Shown: piece after piece, positions 20,616-32,258 of the stretch | Layout: every line of letters begins with the position of its first letter | How positions within the stretch are numbered: the first letter of the stretch is position 1 | Assembly (NCBI GenBank): GCA_001579985.1 | Contig: LRSR01010210.1 | Location: 1-43,787 of the forward strand | Source: Hypsibius dujardini | Lineage: Eukaryota; Tardigrada; Eutardigrada; Parachela; Hypsibiidae | Direction of reading: 5' to 3' | Length of the DNA stretch: 43,787 nt | Translations under genes and position numbers: made by a program | The notes under the pieces: generated by a model | What the model was told of the DNA's origin: nothing | Seen by the model: the letters and a program-made list of their open reading frames with translations, nothing else | Database searches by the model: none

Positions 20616-23571
20616 ATGGCTTGGGGCACTAAAGTGAGAGGCGGTTTGGGAAGATTTTTCGAGTAAGATTTTTCTTCTTTTTCATCTTTTTCTTCTTTTT
20701 CTTCTTCTGTTGCTCGGAATTTCACCCGGCAGTTTTTCATATTTCAAATTTTTGTGTAGGTACGATACCCCCAAGATTGTCCACATTCGCAGTCTCCGTG
20801 TGGGAATTTTGTATCGGTTGGTGCAGCTGACCATCATTGCCTACATCGTCGGGTAAGATGAGTGATGATAATCCGAGTTAGATTGATTGGTTGATTGCTT
20901 GCATTGTTGCTAGTGCGTGAAAAGGAACTTTCTGTCGATTGATTGATGTATTGACTGGATATTTTGCACAAAATCACGGGAGTCATTGATTGATTGTTGA
21001 TTGACTGGATTTTATTTGGCTTTTTTAAAATTCGTGATTCATATTTTGTATAGAAATGCTGTATGTGATTAGAGAATCGTCTCCGCATGATATGCCTAGT
21101 AAATTTCAATCGCTCTTTTTCCGTGTGTGTATGTGATGTGATGTGATGTGTGTAGGTATGTAATAGTGTGGAAAAAGGGCTATCAACTCACGGAAAATGT
21201 GGAGAGCACGGTGACGTCCAAAGTGAAAGGCGTCGTTTTAACCAATGTCAGCCTCTTCGGAGAGGATAATCCCACGGAGCGGGTATGGGACACTGCTGAT
21301 TATGTCGTCCCACCACAGGTTAGCAATGGCTAGTGTATCGATAGATTGATTGATTGATTCATCGATTGATTCTTTGATTGATTCATTGATTCTTACATTG
21401 ATTCATTGATTCATCGATTGATTCATCGATTGATTCTTCGATTGATTCTTCCATTGATTGATTGATTCATCGATTGATTCTTTGATTGATCCATTGATTC
21501 TTTCATTGATTGATCGATTGTCAGGAAAACATTTGAATGAAAACCTTGGTTTTGTTTATATTCCCGAATTGTATATTAAAGTCTGTGCTATTATATTGCC
21601 AATACTTTTTTGAGATATGTTTTGCGCAAATAAATTAGTTCTATTATTTAAATGAGTTTAGATGAGAAATCAATTTATTAGATTTCTTGATGAAATTAAC
21701 TGATTTTATTCCAAATTCCAAATTATTTAACCAAATACAATTAGAAAAGTTCTTGTAAAATGTGAGTAACTGCTGGATTCATTCATTTTGCTATTGGATT
21801 GAACGGTTCGTCTGCGTTTCAGGAGAATGGGGCGTTTTTCGTGACCACCAACGTAATCGTCACACCCAACCAACAGCAGGGAATATGTCCAGAGGTACTT
21901 TCCGCCTTTTGAAGACTCTTCCTCAAACACCTGCATGCTGCTCGCTTTCGCTTGACTTTTAATCTTTGCGTGATTGACAAAAAAAGGATGTTTCATCTCA
22001 TCAGCTGCTGCCCAGCTGTAGCAAGGACGCCGACTGCCCCCGGCTCAGTCCCTCCGCCAATGGAGTCCGCAGTGGCACATGCAATACCACCACCGGTTCC
22101 TGTAATGTCTACGCGTGGTGTCCGGTTGAGCGCGATCAGGAACCAGCGTATGGAAGCGTGAGAGGTTCCATTTCGGGATCGTACAAGGTGGTGCTCTGAT
22201 TCATTTTCAGGTTGCCGGTACTAAATGGAACGGAAGCTTTCACCGTCCTAATCAAGAACCAAATCATCTTCCCCAAATTCGGAATAAGGAGGTTAGTACT
22301 TTGTTTTATGGTGATTGGTTTCATATTACATACTGCCTTATCCATTTATCACTTGTATACGTATACGTGTGTGCGTAGGAGAAATATTTTGGATTCTTTT
22401 CAAACCAATTCGACTTACTTGGCTTCCTGTCACTACGATCCTGTCAACGATCCATATTGTCCTGTCTTCGTTCTCGCTGACATTATCCGACTGGCAGGGG
22501 AGAATTACTCGGCCATCGCCGTGAAGGTCTGTCATGTCTTACCTTGATGGTGTGGACTGGTTATTTATTCTTCACGGCTGTGGTATTCTACAACAGGGAG
22601 CTGTTATTGGTTTTGTCATTGAATGGGACTGCAATCTGGATCTACCGGTGGACTGGTGCCTGCCCAAGTACTCATTCCGACGGATCGACAATGCGAATGA
22701 TGTGTCAGCCAAAGGATGGAATTTTCGGTACGATATCCATTTCACGAGCAGCTGAGTATACCTTGTGGATATACTTAAGACGCTGTCTAAACCTCATGAA
22801 ATTATCAGAGCAAATTGTGATACATGAACCATTCTTTCTGTAGACGAACAGACAGGCTTACAGACAAACAGGCAGACAGACAGGCAGACAGACAGACAGA
22901 CAGACAGACATGTAGACTGAGTGACAGTCACAAGAGAGAGAGACAGGCAGGCAAACTGACTGGCAATCATTCAGATAGACGAATTTCAACTGTTCTCGTT
23001 TTGGCAGGTATGCAAACTACTGGACTGACACAGAAAGTCAAAATCACACGGTCCAACGGCGCACTTTAGTAAAGGCTTACGGTATCCGGTTTATCTTTTA
23101 CGTCTACGGGGTGGCCGGGAAGTTTAACATGGTGCCGTTCTTCACGAATCTCGGAGCTGGGTTGGCATTATTGGGCTTGGTAAGCGAATAAACCGTTTCT
23201 TATAATGTATTTTACGGGAAAAATTTGATTACTGCAGCTACATCATATACTTTCAGGCTGTGATTTTCTGTGATATCGCGATCCTTTACTGCTCTAAAAA
23301 GAGGAACTTCTACAAGGAAAATAAATACTACGAAGTCAAGGACGACGATGCTTTTCTGGTTCGTCATTCACCGGACACCGTCGTACTTCTGCTCATCTGT
23401 TTGCCCGTCTTCCTGTCTGTTTGTCGGTCTGTTTGTCTGCCTGTCTGCCTGCATATTGTCTTAATCTGCTTGTCAGACTGTCTGTCCATCTGTCCATTTG
23501 CATATCTGCTTTTTTTGCCAGGCTGACTGTCTGTTTGTCGGTCTGTTTGTCTGCCTGTCTGTTTGTCTGTT

Positions 23572-23627
<56 letters not shown>

Positions 23628-23866
23628 GCTCTGCGTGTCAGTAATCTCAGTATACATTACATGTATCTGTTGGGTGCCTGTGTCTGCGCATGTCTGCTTA
23701 TCTCCATCCTCTGTCTACCGGGGTGGATCACTCAGTTATTGGCTAACCTCAATATCTACGCGACCATCATGCTGCCTACAAAGTTTGTTTTATTTTTTGC
23801 TTCTAGATTGAAGAGTCCCAACAATCCAGCACCAACCGTTCCCCTTCCTATTCTGATTTCCAATGA
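20616..23866 (+). CDS. P2X purinoceptor (ATP-gated cation channel)
   Basis: Eleven exons with consistent phases: 20616-20662, 20760-20852, 21156-21318, 21823-21894, 22005-22147, 22211-22291, 22379-22526, 22597-22727, 23008-23179, 23257-23358, 23807-23866. The protein has 403 residues. P2X channels are trimeric, two-helix channels opened by extracellular ATP. Helix 1 is about 34-54 and helix 2 about 335-361. The ATP site is visible: K69 and K71 in SKVKGV, N291-F292-R293, and K315 in [11 protein letters not shown]. All ten ectodomain cysteines are present (123, 130, 136, 151, 158, 164, 217, 227, 261, 270). The cytosolic N-terminus has the TPK phosphorylation-type motif and the C-tail has YKENK, the YxxxK trafficking motif. 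Exon 5 ends at GC|GTATGG, chosen by phase and family alignment. The tail after exon 10 is the least certain part. Confidence 0.93.
21335..21525. repeat. (GATT/GATTC)n array in P2X intron 3
   Basis: Mixed ATTGATTG and ATTCATTGATTC units fill the 5' half of intron 3. The intron is otherwise AT-rich and lacks coding potential. Confidence 0.9.
22853..22914. repeat. (GACA)n microsatellite in P2X intron 8
   Basis: GACA tetramers on the sense strand, between exons 8 and 9. The complementary TGTC repeat lies in intron 10. Confidence 0.93.
23385..23632. repeat. (TGTC)n microsatellite in P2X intron 10
   Basis: TGTC with TGTT and TGCC variants on the sense strand. The purest part is about 23575-23625. 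It fills most of the first half of intron 10. Confidence 0.95.
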
Positions 23867-24798
23867 CAACGTTCACCCCTATCACCACCACGAATCATGA
23901 CGTCCCGCTCGACGTACCTACTTTTCAAAATTGTGATACATTCTAATTGCACCAAGTTTGGCCAATCTTTTCTGCCTGTCAGTTTTATTTGTCGGAACAG
24001 GAAAACCATAAACCAGAGGGTTTTTCCCCATTGCTTTATTATTCTTGATTAATTTGAAATTTTTTGCCCGCTTTCGGCTTGATCTCACTCTCGATTTTTC
24101 CTTTCTTTATGGCGGTCATTTAAACCGGTGAATGTGGGTGTGTGTGCTTGTCGTACTCGCTCAAAATGGTTCTTGATGAGATTGGAAATTTTAGCCGCAG
24201 GCGCGGAACAGCAGCAGAAGTGCCGTTAATTGACTAAGCAGCAGGGTGCGTGCATAATGCGTGCTCTCTCGCGTATGTATCAGTTTCATAAACAGCTTCG
24301 CGCGCGCGGACAGTTCGGAAGGATTAAAACAGCGCAGTGTGGCAATTAACGGCAAGAACCGAGTCAACAGCATCCCTACCCGCCTCAGTAAATGGCCTTA
24401 GGACGTCTTTGGACACTTTAGGGAAGGGCTCGCTAAATGAGCTAAAAATAAGAGACTTTTGTGGGATTATAGTAGGACACGACGACACTCGCTACCCGCG
24501 CGCCGTCGATTATCAGTCAAGCGGTAAATAACATGTACCCATTTAAGTAATCGGTTATCATGCTTAATGAGTTAAGACGTTGCCAAATATGTTGCCTGCA
24601 TGGGCGTGATACCCGCTCCGAACTTTCATTTGACCGGGTAGCTTTTTTGTCAGTTAGGGGAGCATTAGTTTATGCGTACTGAACGCCCAAGGCCGCGCCC
24701 ACTTGACTCAGAGTATGTGAAAAATGAACAGCTGGATCAGGATGGGATTGGGAAGGAAGGTAGACAGATAGACGACGGACAAACAGACGGACGGACAG

Positions 24799-24844
<46 letters not shown>

Positions 24845-25440
24845 TTACAGACAAGCAGACAAGTAGACAAGTAGACAGACAGACAGAGGGACAGACAGAG
24901 ACAATCAGGCAAACAGACATGCTCACAACAACAATGTATTTCTCGGTTTGAACACAGAAAGTGTCGCGAATGTTCTGTCCAGTAAGAAAGCAGAAAGTTG
25001 ATACATCGTAGTAATGGCACTCACGTTTGAGTGAAGCGGTGTCGGTAAAGAGTATTTCTATATCCATCTGTCATCGGATAGTTAAAATGCCCCCAGCTAA
25101 TTAACATCTAGATAATCTAAAGAGAGTTGCAAGACAAGATGATTTGCTCTAGAGTCACTAAATCACTTTCGCTTGTGCGTTCTTACAAAACGATTAGTGG
25201 CAGCCTAGTCACCCGCTAACTAACGGTTCTTACTGGTTTTGTTATGTACGAAGCGCCGTAATTGCGCTCGGCTGTGGTTATGTTTGTGAACTTTGTCTTC
25301 AATTTACAAAGAAATCGCCGGCAGCCACATAAATAATTATCACATTTCATTCAACAATTTCTACTGCTTTCTGGGTAGTGACGTTAAAAGGTTTTCGCCA
25401 ATCGATTTTCGCGTCTTTCGCGCTAGAATTTTTCGGTAAT
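23867..25440. other. Intergenic between P2X and the homeobox gene
   Basis: No coding exon is recognised. A perfect 12-bp inverted pair, TGCCGTTAATTG at 24221 and its complement ending at 24354, brackets 134 bp and may mark another small foldback element. A GACA array lies at 24763-24922. Confidence 0.5.
24763..24922. repeat. (GACA)n microsatellite
   Basis: GACA with GACG variants at the left end, purest at about 24810-24845, between the P2X and homeobox genes. Confidence 0.93.
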
Positions 25441-27496
25441 ATGCCGTTACCCTCGTTCAACATGGTCGACATTTTACGAAGCGATGCTACTTATCCGCAA
25501 ACTTCTATTTTCGGATCCGATTTAAGGGATTTTTCGGCAAACAGCGATAAAAAAAATCGGTGTCTGAACGGCTATTGTCCACCAGTTATTCCAGAGTCGT
25601 CCGTAAGGAAAGTTCAGCTCTACGGTAAGCACTACTACGGTAAACGTTTTTGATGAAGTTAACAACAAGCAGCTTTAAATCTGCATTCATAGTCAGAATG
25701 AACAGTAAAAAGGGGATGTAGAACCCCCTGCATACTCAAGCATAGGGATGGAGATAGGCACTGGAACAAACACAACCACACGGACAGACAAGGCACGGAC
25801 AGGAGTAAAATCATAGGCATGCGTATAAATACAAGCACAGACACAGACACAGACACAGACACAGACACAGACACAGACACAGACACAGACACAGACACAG
25901 ACACAGACACAGACACAGACACAGACATATAAAAATCCAAGAATCATGAATCAATTATTTGTAGGATGCGAGGTGGGAGTGTATGAACCTAAAATCGCAA
26001 CCTGCAATTATCCCGTAATCAAGTTGACGAAAGACGCGACCAGGAGTTCGAACAGCAGCAGTCCAAAGCTGGAAGTAAGCACTCTGGTTCGGCCCTCCTA
26101 TATGAAGACCGTTCGATCGGATCCCTTAGAAGCCTGTCTGGATCTAAGTCGCAGGAGGGAGGAAGAGAATTCAGTCTCTAGACGATCCGTTCCACGGGAT
26201 GACAACCAGAAGGTCCTGAATTTTGGGCGACCAATTGTGAAACGCCGGCGACTTCGCACTGTATTTAGCGACAAACAGCTTGCAGCTTTGGAAGTTCGGT
26301 ACGTTTGCATTATGCTGGTTCAGAGAACAGTACAACGACGTCTTTACATTTTAATCAATAACAAGCAATGTGACCTTTGTCGAACCATGCAACAGTTCAT
26401 TTGCTTACACAAAATAATAACAAACTAAACTTCCACACGAATTAGTTGCCCTAAAATATTATTCCATTCGCTCAATTTCATTATTAATATTACTTAATAT
26501 TATTATTGCTACACATAATTTATAATTTAGTAATCACTCTACTCTAAAAAATCCTCTGCTCTGTTGTACCTGTCCACAGATGTTAATATTTTTGGTTTTT
26601 ATTATTCTCGATCGTGTTCTTTCCTAGTCTATCTCACAAGTCACGCAGAGGAAGCGTGGTTGACTTTTCATTTGAATGAATGTTTATTTGTCGTCCGGAT
26701 GCGATCTATTGTCGTGTTTTTCTTCGGCTTCCGGCACCTTGTTTGAGTCGTAAACAGCGCCATTGTTGTCGTCGTCCGTGTCCACCCTAGGGGAACTGGC
26801 ACAAATCACTATGAGCTTCCATAACTCCACCTTTGAATGAGTTAGACAATAACAACTCGTGCCTAAGTCAATTGAGATTGGCAGCTTAATCCAAGTCTTT
26901 GGTTTTTACAGGTTCATCAGTCAAAAGTACATGTCCACTGTGGATCGTGAAAGTATGGCAAAGAGCCTGGGACTGACCCAAATGCAAGTCAAGACATGGT
27001 AAGAGACGTCGAATAAGTCAAATTGTATCTGTATTACTTACGTTTAACCTAAACTGGCTGGTACACTTGTTAAAGTCGTCATGAATGAAACGTTAAATTA
27101 TGCAATAATTTACTGCTATTTTATTATTTTATTATTGTATTATTTGTATTTAAACGAGCGTACTTCCAAGTGTCATATACGATGGAGCAGCTGGAAATTC
27201 TATTATTTGCGTAATATTTAAAAGACTATATTATTAACTTCACATAGACGAAATGGATCGTAATTTACATTTAAATGGCATTACTGGCCCACAGGTACCA
27301 AAATCGGAGGATGCGATGGAAGAAGGCCGTCCTGGCGGGTGAATGTGTGGAAGAGTTGAGCGCTGGGGACGTATTCAGGAGGGGCAAAGGACGTCCGAGG
27401 GTGACTGCATTGACCGCCGCTCAAGAAGCCTCAGCTGACTCGCCGCCTCCACCTCTGCGAATAGTCGAATTCGAGGATCTAACTAACAGTTCGTAA
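25441..27496 (+). CDS. BARX-like homeobox transcription factor
   Basis: Exons are 25441-25624, 25965-26298, 26912-26998 and 27295-27496, giving 268 residues. An eh1-like Groucho-binding motif (FNMVDIL, residues 6-12) sits at the N-terminus, where BARX proteins carry a similar F-x-I-x-x-IL motif. The homeodomain is residues 155-214. It starts RRRLRTVF, has QKYMSTVDRESMAKSLGL in helices 1-2 and QVKTWYQNRRMRWKK in the recognition helix, with Gln50 and Asn51. Introns interrupt it at homeodomain codons 19 and 48. The motif GKGRPR follows, comparable to GRPK after the BARX homeodomain. BARX factors pattern mesenchyme, muscle or neural tissue in animals; the target genes here are unknown. BarH/BSX was considered but fits the recognition helix and post-homeodomain motif less well. 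Confidence 0.85.
25839..25926. repeat. (ACAGAC)n hexanucleotide microsatellite
   Basis: About 14 essentially perfect ACAGAC units lie in intron 1 of the BARX-like gene and end about 40 bp before the exon 2 acceptor. It differs from the GACA tetramer repeats elsewhere in the window. Confidence 0.95.
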
Positions 27497-28871
27497 TTGC
27501 CACCTAGAGTAACTGCAATCAGTGTGTTTCTGCTTCTCATTAGTGTGCCTGTATTTTTTGTTGAATTGCACAAGCTAACAGACAGTTACCCTGCCAGGTT
27601 TGCTGATTCTTTTTTCCTCGAGTCGAGTACAATATCTCCCATTCACTTGGTGTACTGCATGGCACGTTATGCAGAGGAGTTGAAGTGAACAGATGGTAAA
27701 ACATTGCGAATTTCTCATGCTCGGGAAGAAGGACCCTCCGCATACACCGGTACAAGAATCCCTCTCTCAAACGAAACAGGGAACAACGAATTCGTTTGTG
27801 TATTTGTTTTTGGGACACCATTTTGTAAGTGACCTAGGGTGATACAAAGCTGCGGATACAACGAGCGATGACCGACCAGTCGGAAGGGTGGATCGTCAGA
27901 CCTGATCAGTTTGTCCGGAAGGTCAATGGTTAGGCGGGATAGCCAAGCACGGATGTGGACTGACCGTCAACAGCCGGTAAAGCCATCGGACAGACCGTCT
28001 GCTAACCGGACTAGTCGTTTACAATGGAGACAGACCGTCTACCTTTCAAGGAACCGCCCACCTTACGGAGTGATCATCAATCGTACCTTTAAAAGGCGTG
28101 ACCACCTTCGAATCGAACCGTCCACCCTCTCCGGACAGACCGTCCACCGACTGGGGGACTAACCTTTAACCTTCTTTTCAGACCGGGCTCGTGGACCGTC
28201 CTTTAATCAGCCATTTGACCATCCGCCTTTTGGACGGACCGATTACGTTTCGCACTGACCTTTCGCCTTTCACAAACCTTCCGAAGTGACCGTCTGCTCT
28301 TTTGGCGGAGTGACAATCCTCCAATCGGACCACCAATCCTCAAAAAAGACCACGACCCTTCCGGACAGACCGTTTACCGACTGTCGAACTAACCGTCAAC
28401 CTTCCCTTGAAACACATCAAATCTACCTTTCATTATCCAAGCCTGATCGCCGACCTTTCGGACGGACCGACTAGGTCCCAGTCAGAGGATCAACCGTCCC
28501 TACTGATCGGTCACCCTCCGGTCTTCCGGCCGTGGGAAAGGAAGCCTTACCTCACCACATTCCGTTCAGTTTTCGAGTTTTACGCCTCCCAAAAACAATT
28601 GACAGAACTGTATCATGGTAAGCTACCTTATCGTAACAACAACAAATACTACAGAAATTCCTCCTACATGTATTTGGATTTTGAATTTGCCAACACCGGC
28701 ACCTTATCAGCCGACGAATCCTGACCCCCGCCCCCCCCGAGTGAAGTCAACGGAGAGCTAATCGAACGATACACATAATGAAAGCGTATTGAAAGAAAAC
28801 GTACAAAAACAACCAATATCCATTGGCACCTGCAGTTACGGTTTCCTCCATTTCAAGGGCCTCCCGAATGC
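27497..28871. other. Region between the BARX-like and LRR genes, mostly repeat-derived
   Basis: No coding exon is recognised. About half is the degenerate GACCGTC-rich array described separately. A C-rich tract lies near 28725-28738. Confidence 0.5.
27870..28530. repeat. Degenerate GACCGTC-rich tandem array
   Basis: Words such as GACAGACCGTC, GGACGGACCGA, ACCGTCCACC and CCTTTC recur at irregular spacing of about 30-40 bp, for example near 27990, 28030, 28130, 28235, 28365 and 28460. This looks like an old minisatellite that has drifted. The open frames through it are by-products. Confidence 0.6.
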
Positions 28872-31679
28872 TCATATTTCAAAGGGATCTTTGTCATTAT
28901 GGACGAATCCTTCGTCCGCGGTCTGGACGCTGCCCTGATTGTAGATGGCCCGGTATTGCGCCACCGAGGTGGGGACGTCGTTTTTGCTGCGTGCCACTCG
29001 GCTGCGCCTTTGGAACATGAACACGGCAAAGATAACCGAAATAATGCACAACAGGAAGGTAATGACGAGAACGGTGGTCGCACCACCGATTCCGCTGGCG
29101 AGGCGGCTGTTGTCTCGGAGGCGATAGTCGACGCACTCTAATTGTGCTGGTGGAAGGGCGCCAATGGCCACGCCACTGTGACGGATGTCGGTACATCTGG
29201 AAAATAATTATTCTGGTAAAACTGCTCTGGATCTAAGGAATTCTTACACAAAAACGTTTATTTTCTAATTAGCTATGGAAATAGTCTTTCACGAGATTTA
29301 TCAAGATATTCATCCCGCTTGACTACCTCATCTTAGAAAACTTGACGAGAAAGTGTGAGGACATTTCTAGATTTCTTAGTTATTATTTTTTCAATAAGAT
29401 TAGTGTTGATGAGTTCTCATTTACATTATTCGAATTATAATTCGCAACTGAGCTTCTTCACTGCACAATTAAATACTCGTTATCGAAAATTTAATTTATA
29501 TGGGGCCAAAGTGGAGGGGGAACTGAAGTGATGTTATAATAGTTAAGTTATCGAAATGTATAATTGTCTTTTAGTTGCGATTACAAGATTGTAGAGCTTA
29601 CTTGGAATGATTTTCAGAGGGGGATCCCAGAATTAGTGTTGTTTAAATAACACTTTTGAATTTAAATAAAATATAAAATAAATTTAAATCTTGCCAATAC
29701 ATTAAATAAAATAACGTTTAAATATATTCAATTAAAACAGCCGAATTATAAATAAAAATATTATTTAAATAAAATCAAAAGTTTTATTTAAATAACATGC
29801 GTTATTTGAATATTTCAAAGACTTTTCGAAGGGAGATTTCAACTCATCAAAATGAGGATCGTGGACCGTAAAATGTGCCCTTTTCTTAAGATGTCGAATA
29901 ATCTTCTGCATTGGTCTTTGTCTACGATCACTTTCAGATAGATTTTGCATCCTATCAGAGCCGTTGATCACTTTTTGGCCAGAAGACGTACGGGTTATTT
30001 AAATAAAAAATGTTATTTGAATAGCCAGTTTTGCGATGGACAAAATTTAAATATAAACAAAATAAAAAACAATTCAGATATTAAATAAAATTAAAAATAT
30101 ATTTTATTTAAAGAAAAAACACCCTTTTTGAGTATATTAAATTACAATTCAAATATATTTAAACAACACTACCCAGAATATCTCCGATTAGAAATTTTTT
30201 TGAGAGGGATCAAAATAAGAGTGTCAAAATTCTTTTGCTAAAACTATTCTGCAAAAATGAAGTTTTTATAGTCAAAATCAGGAAAATGGAATCTTCCTGT
30301 GTTTTTCCAAATTTGAAATTCTGCCCAAAAAAGGTTTTCAGAGCCTGACCGATTAAATTCATCTTGAAAATCATAATAATTATAGCCTATTAAAAGATAT
30401 TCAGCGAGACATTCTGGGTTCCCCCTCTGAAAATCGTCCCAATTTAGCTGAATGAATCAACCCTTTCCAAGCCTTTCAGCGCCCTACGGTTTAACTCTTC
30501 GCGAAATATGTCACATCCAACCGCAACTTACTTGGACCTGTCGAGCTCCTTCTTGATCTTCTCCCTCGCCGGGACGTTCTCCCAGGTCGCCGGTTCCGCC
30601 ATCCACTTCACGTCACAGTCACAGGTCCACGGGTTTCCCGAAAGGCCCACCTCACTCATGGCTCTCCAGTTGAAAACATGCATGTCCAAGCTGTGCAGTC
30701 CACAGCCGCGAAACGAGACTGTCTTCAGTTGCAACGCCATCTCCCCTGCCTTCTGCGCGAACATCCCGAAGGCTTCCTCGTCGACGTAGATGAGGTTGGT
30801 GTTGTGTTCCATGTCCAGCGTCTGCAGCTTGCTCATCGCCGAGAACGTGTGCTGATTGATGGCAACTATATCAAGCCCCTCCAGCGTGAGTCGCTCCAGA
30901 TTCGTCAGGTACTTGAAGTCGTCCGCTGTGATCGCCTTGATGGGGTTGTAACTCATCACCAGACTGGTCATCCGCTGCCAGATCGGCTGGAAGATATTCC
31001 GCGGAAAGGCGGTAAACCTATTCCCACTCAGGTCGAGCAGTTGGAGCTTCTTCGTGCTGTTGAAGATGCTATCCGGCAGAATGAAGAGCTCCGCCGAGAC
31101 GAGGATGAGCTCTTCCAGTTCTTGCGTCCCTTGAAACACGTCCTCCAGGAGCTCGAGCAGTCGGTTATACGACAGGTCGAGCTTAATCAGCCTGGGGAAT
31201 TTTGCCAGGTCGTCTTTCGTTACTTTTTTCAGCTCGTTTTTTGAGAGTTTGAGGTCGGTCACCACGGGGAAAGTCCCCCGGAAGGAGTCGAAGTTCGCTA
31301 GCTTGTTGTCCTGTAGATTGATAACATCAAGAGTCGCGGGATTGTTGAGGTAGTTGCGACAGGTCATTTTCAGCTGCTTCGAGGTACAGGAGAAGATCTT
31401 TTCCGTACAAATTTGGCAGGTACTGTTGGTGTGCGTGTTGCACTCCTCGCTGGCGCAGACCGGGCCGTCGTCCGGGTGTGCGGGCATCCTGGTCGTGGTG
31501 GTGAAGTTTTGTGAGTCGATTGGACGGTGGAATGGGACTGTTGTGACATTACTCGTTGAGGGAGCGGAGGTAGAACCTACTGGTGCGTTAGAAGTACCGT
31601 TGTTGTTGTTTTCTGCACAGAACGCCAATGTAAAAAATAACGATATTACGACAGACCCTTTTAAGAAGGGATACGCCAT
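28872..31679 (-). CDS. LRR type I transmembrane receptor-like protein, copy 1
   Basis: Exon 1 is 31679-30532 and exon 2 is 29196-28872, joined after TCCAA|GTAAGT, giving 490 residues. There is a signal peptide (VVISLFFTLAFC), a Ser/Thr/Asn-rich stalk with N-glycosylation sequons, and a Cys-rich N-cap (about 75-108). About eight or nine leucine-rich repeats follow (LDLSYNRLLELLEDVF, LDLSGNRFTAFPRNIF), then an LRRCT cap (NPWTCDCDVKWM ... C384 ... C404). One helix spans about 422-444 (TTVLVITFLLCIISVIFAVF), then QRRSR and a tail of about 41 residues. The tail has YRAI (YxxΦ-type sorting signal) and ends FEI, which fits a class II PDZ ligand. Such proteins act as adhesion or recognition receptors; the ligand is unknown. 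The intron carries a hAT-like MITE. Confidence 0.87.
29634..30171. mobile_element. hAT-like MITE in the intron of LRR copy 1
   Basis: The element begins TAGTGTTGTTTAAATA and ends with the exact inverse, TATTTAAACAACACTA. An identical 8-bp sequence, CCCAGAAT, flanks it on both sides (29626-29633 and 30172-30179). Eight-base target duplications and TAGTGTTG-type termini are typical of the hAT superfamily. The 538-bp interior is very AT-rich, contains an internal hairpin of TTATTTAAATAAAA near 29762-29800, and has no transposase frame, so the element is non-autonomous. Confidence 0.85.
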
Positions 31680-31857
31680 TTTGGGAGGAAATTATTATGG
31701 TCTAGCTGAACACATGAAGAGGGTTCTTGGACGGAGTTCTATGTGGAAAAGTCGCGAAATACTGCAGTTGGTTCGTTTCATGGATGAATGTGCTTGCTGC
31801 GTCGATGTGTGCTTTGACTTCCATCAACGCGCGAGCTGTACACAGCAACGACACACC

Positions 31858-32013
31858 ATGGCGAAGTGTAAACGGAGCAGCCCTATCGTTGTGTGTGTGG
31901 GGGTGATTAAAGTTCTGTTTGTTTTACTGGCGATAACTGGCGTTGTTTATGGCCCAACCGATAGAACGTGCAAACACGCAGTGTGTGTATATGAAGCACA
32001 GGAACTAAGGTAA
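31858..32013 (+). CDS. Possible small membrane protein or first exon, divergent from LRR copy 1
   Basis: The 51-codon frame starts at an ATG in ACACCATGG context. It has one hydrophobic helix (VVCVGVIKVLFVLLAITGVV) followed by YGPTDRTCK and YEAQEL. A counterpart at 37712 beside LRR copy 2 keeps GVVYGPTD-TCK and QEL and mostly conservative changes. In this copy the last codons meet an AG|GTAAAT donor, so it may be a first exon. It starts 179 bp from the LRR start, in the opposite direction. No family is assigned. Confidence 0.35.
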   Translation: MAKCKRSSPIVVCVGVIKVLFVLLAITGVVYGPTDRTCKHAVCVYEAQELR

Positions 32014-32117
32014 ATCACACGCACTGCGTTTGCTTGCTCATATAGGCTCGGTCCTAGACTTCGGATCTGTCGTCAGGTTCGCAGATATACGGTGGTGTGA
32101 CTTTGTTGACGGTTAGT

Positions 32118-32136
32118 NNNNNNNNNNNNNNNNNNN
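32118..32136. other. Assembly gap (19 Ns)
   Basis: A run of unknown bases in the region upstream of LRR copy 1. The corresponding place upstream of copy 2 holds about 170 bp, so the true gap may be larger than the number of Ns. Confidence 0.98.
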
Positions 32137-32258
32137 ATCTCAAATTTTCATAGGAATCCTCACCCCCCCCCAGGAGGGGCCCTTCTCAACGGCGTGAGAA
32201 GTTACAATATCACGTCATACATTGAGCTACAATGAGAGATTTCCATAAATTGCGCCGA

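Noticed and set aside
23385-23632. Regularly spaced repeats that might suggest a CRISPR array
   Set aside because: Simple tetranucleotide microsatellite inside a spliced animal gene; no repeat-spacer structure.
25659-25947. Frames of Val-Ser or Cys-Val repeats on the minus strand
   Set aside because: Translation of the (ACAGAC)n microsatellite in the BARX-like intron.
30678-31244. Long plus-strand frame (188 codons) opposite LRR copy 1, and a similar one opposite copy 2 at 36580-37092
   Set aside because: They are exact antisense shadows of conserved LRR exons with no independent family similarity; their conservation follows from the sense gene.
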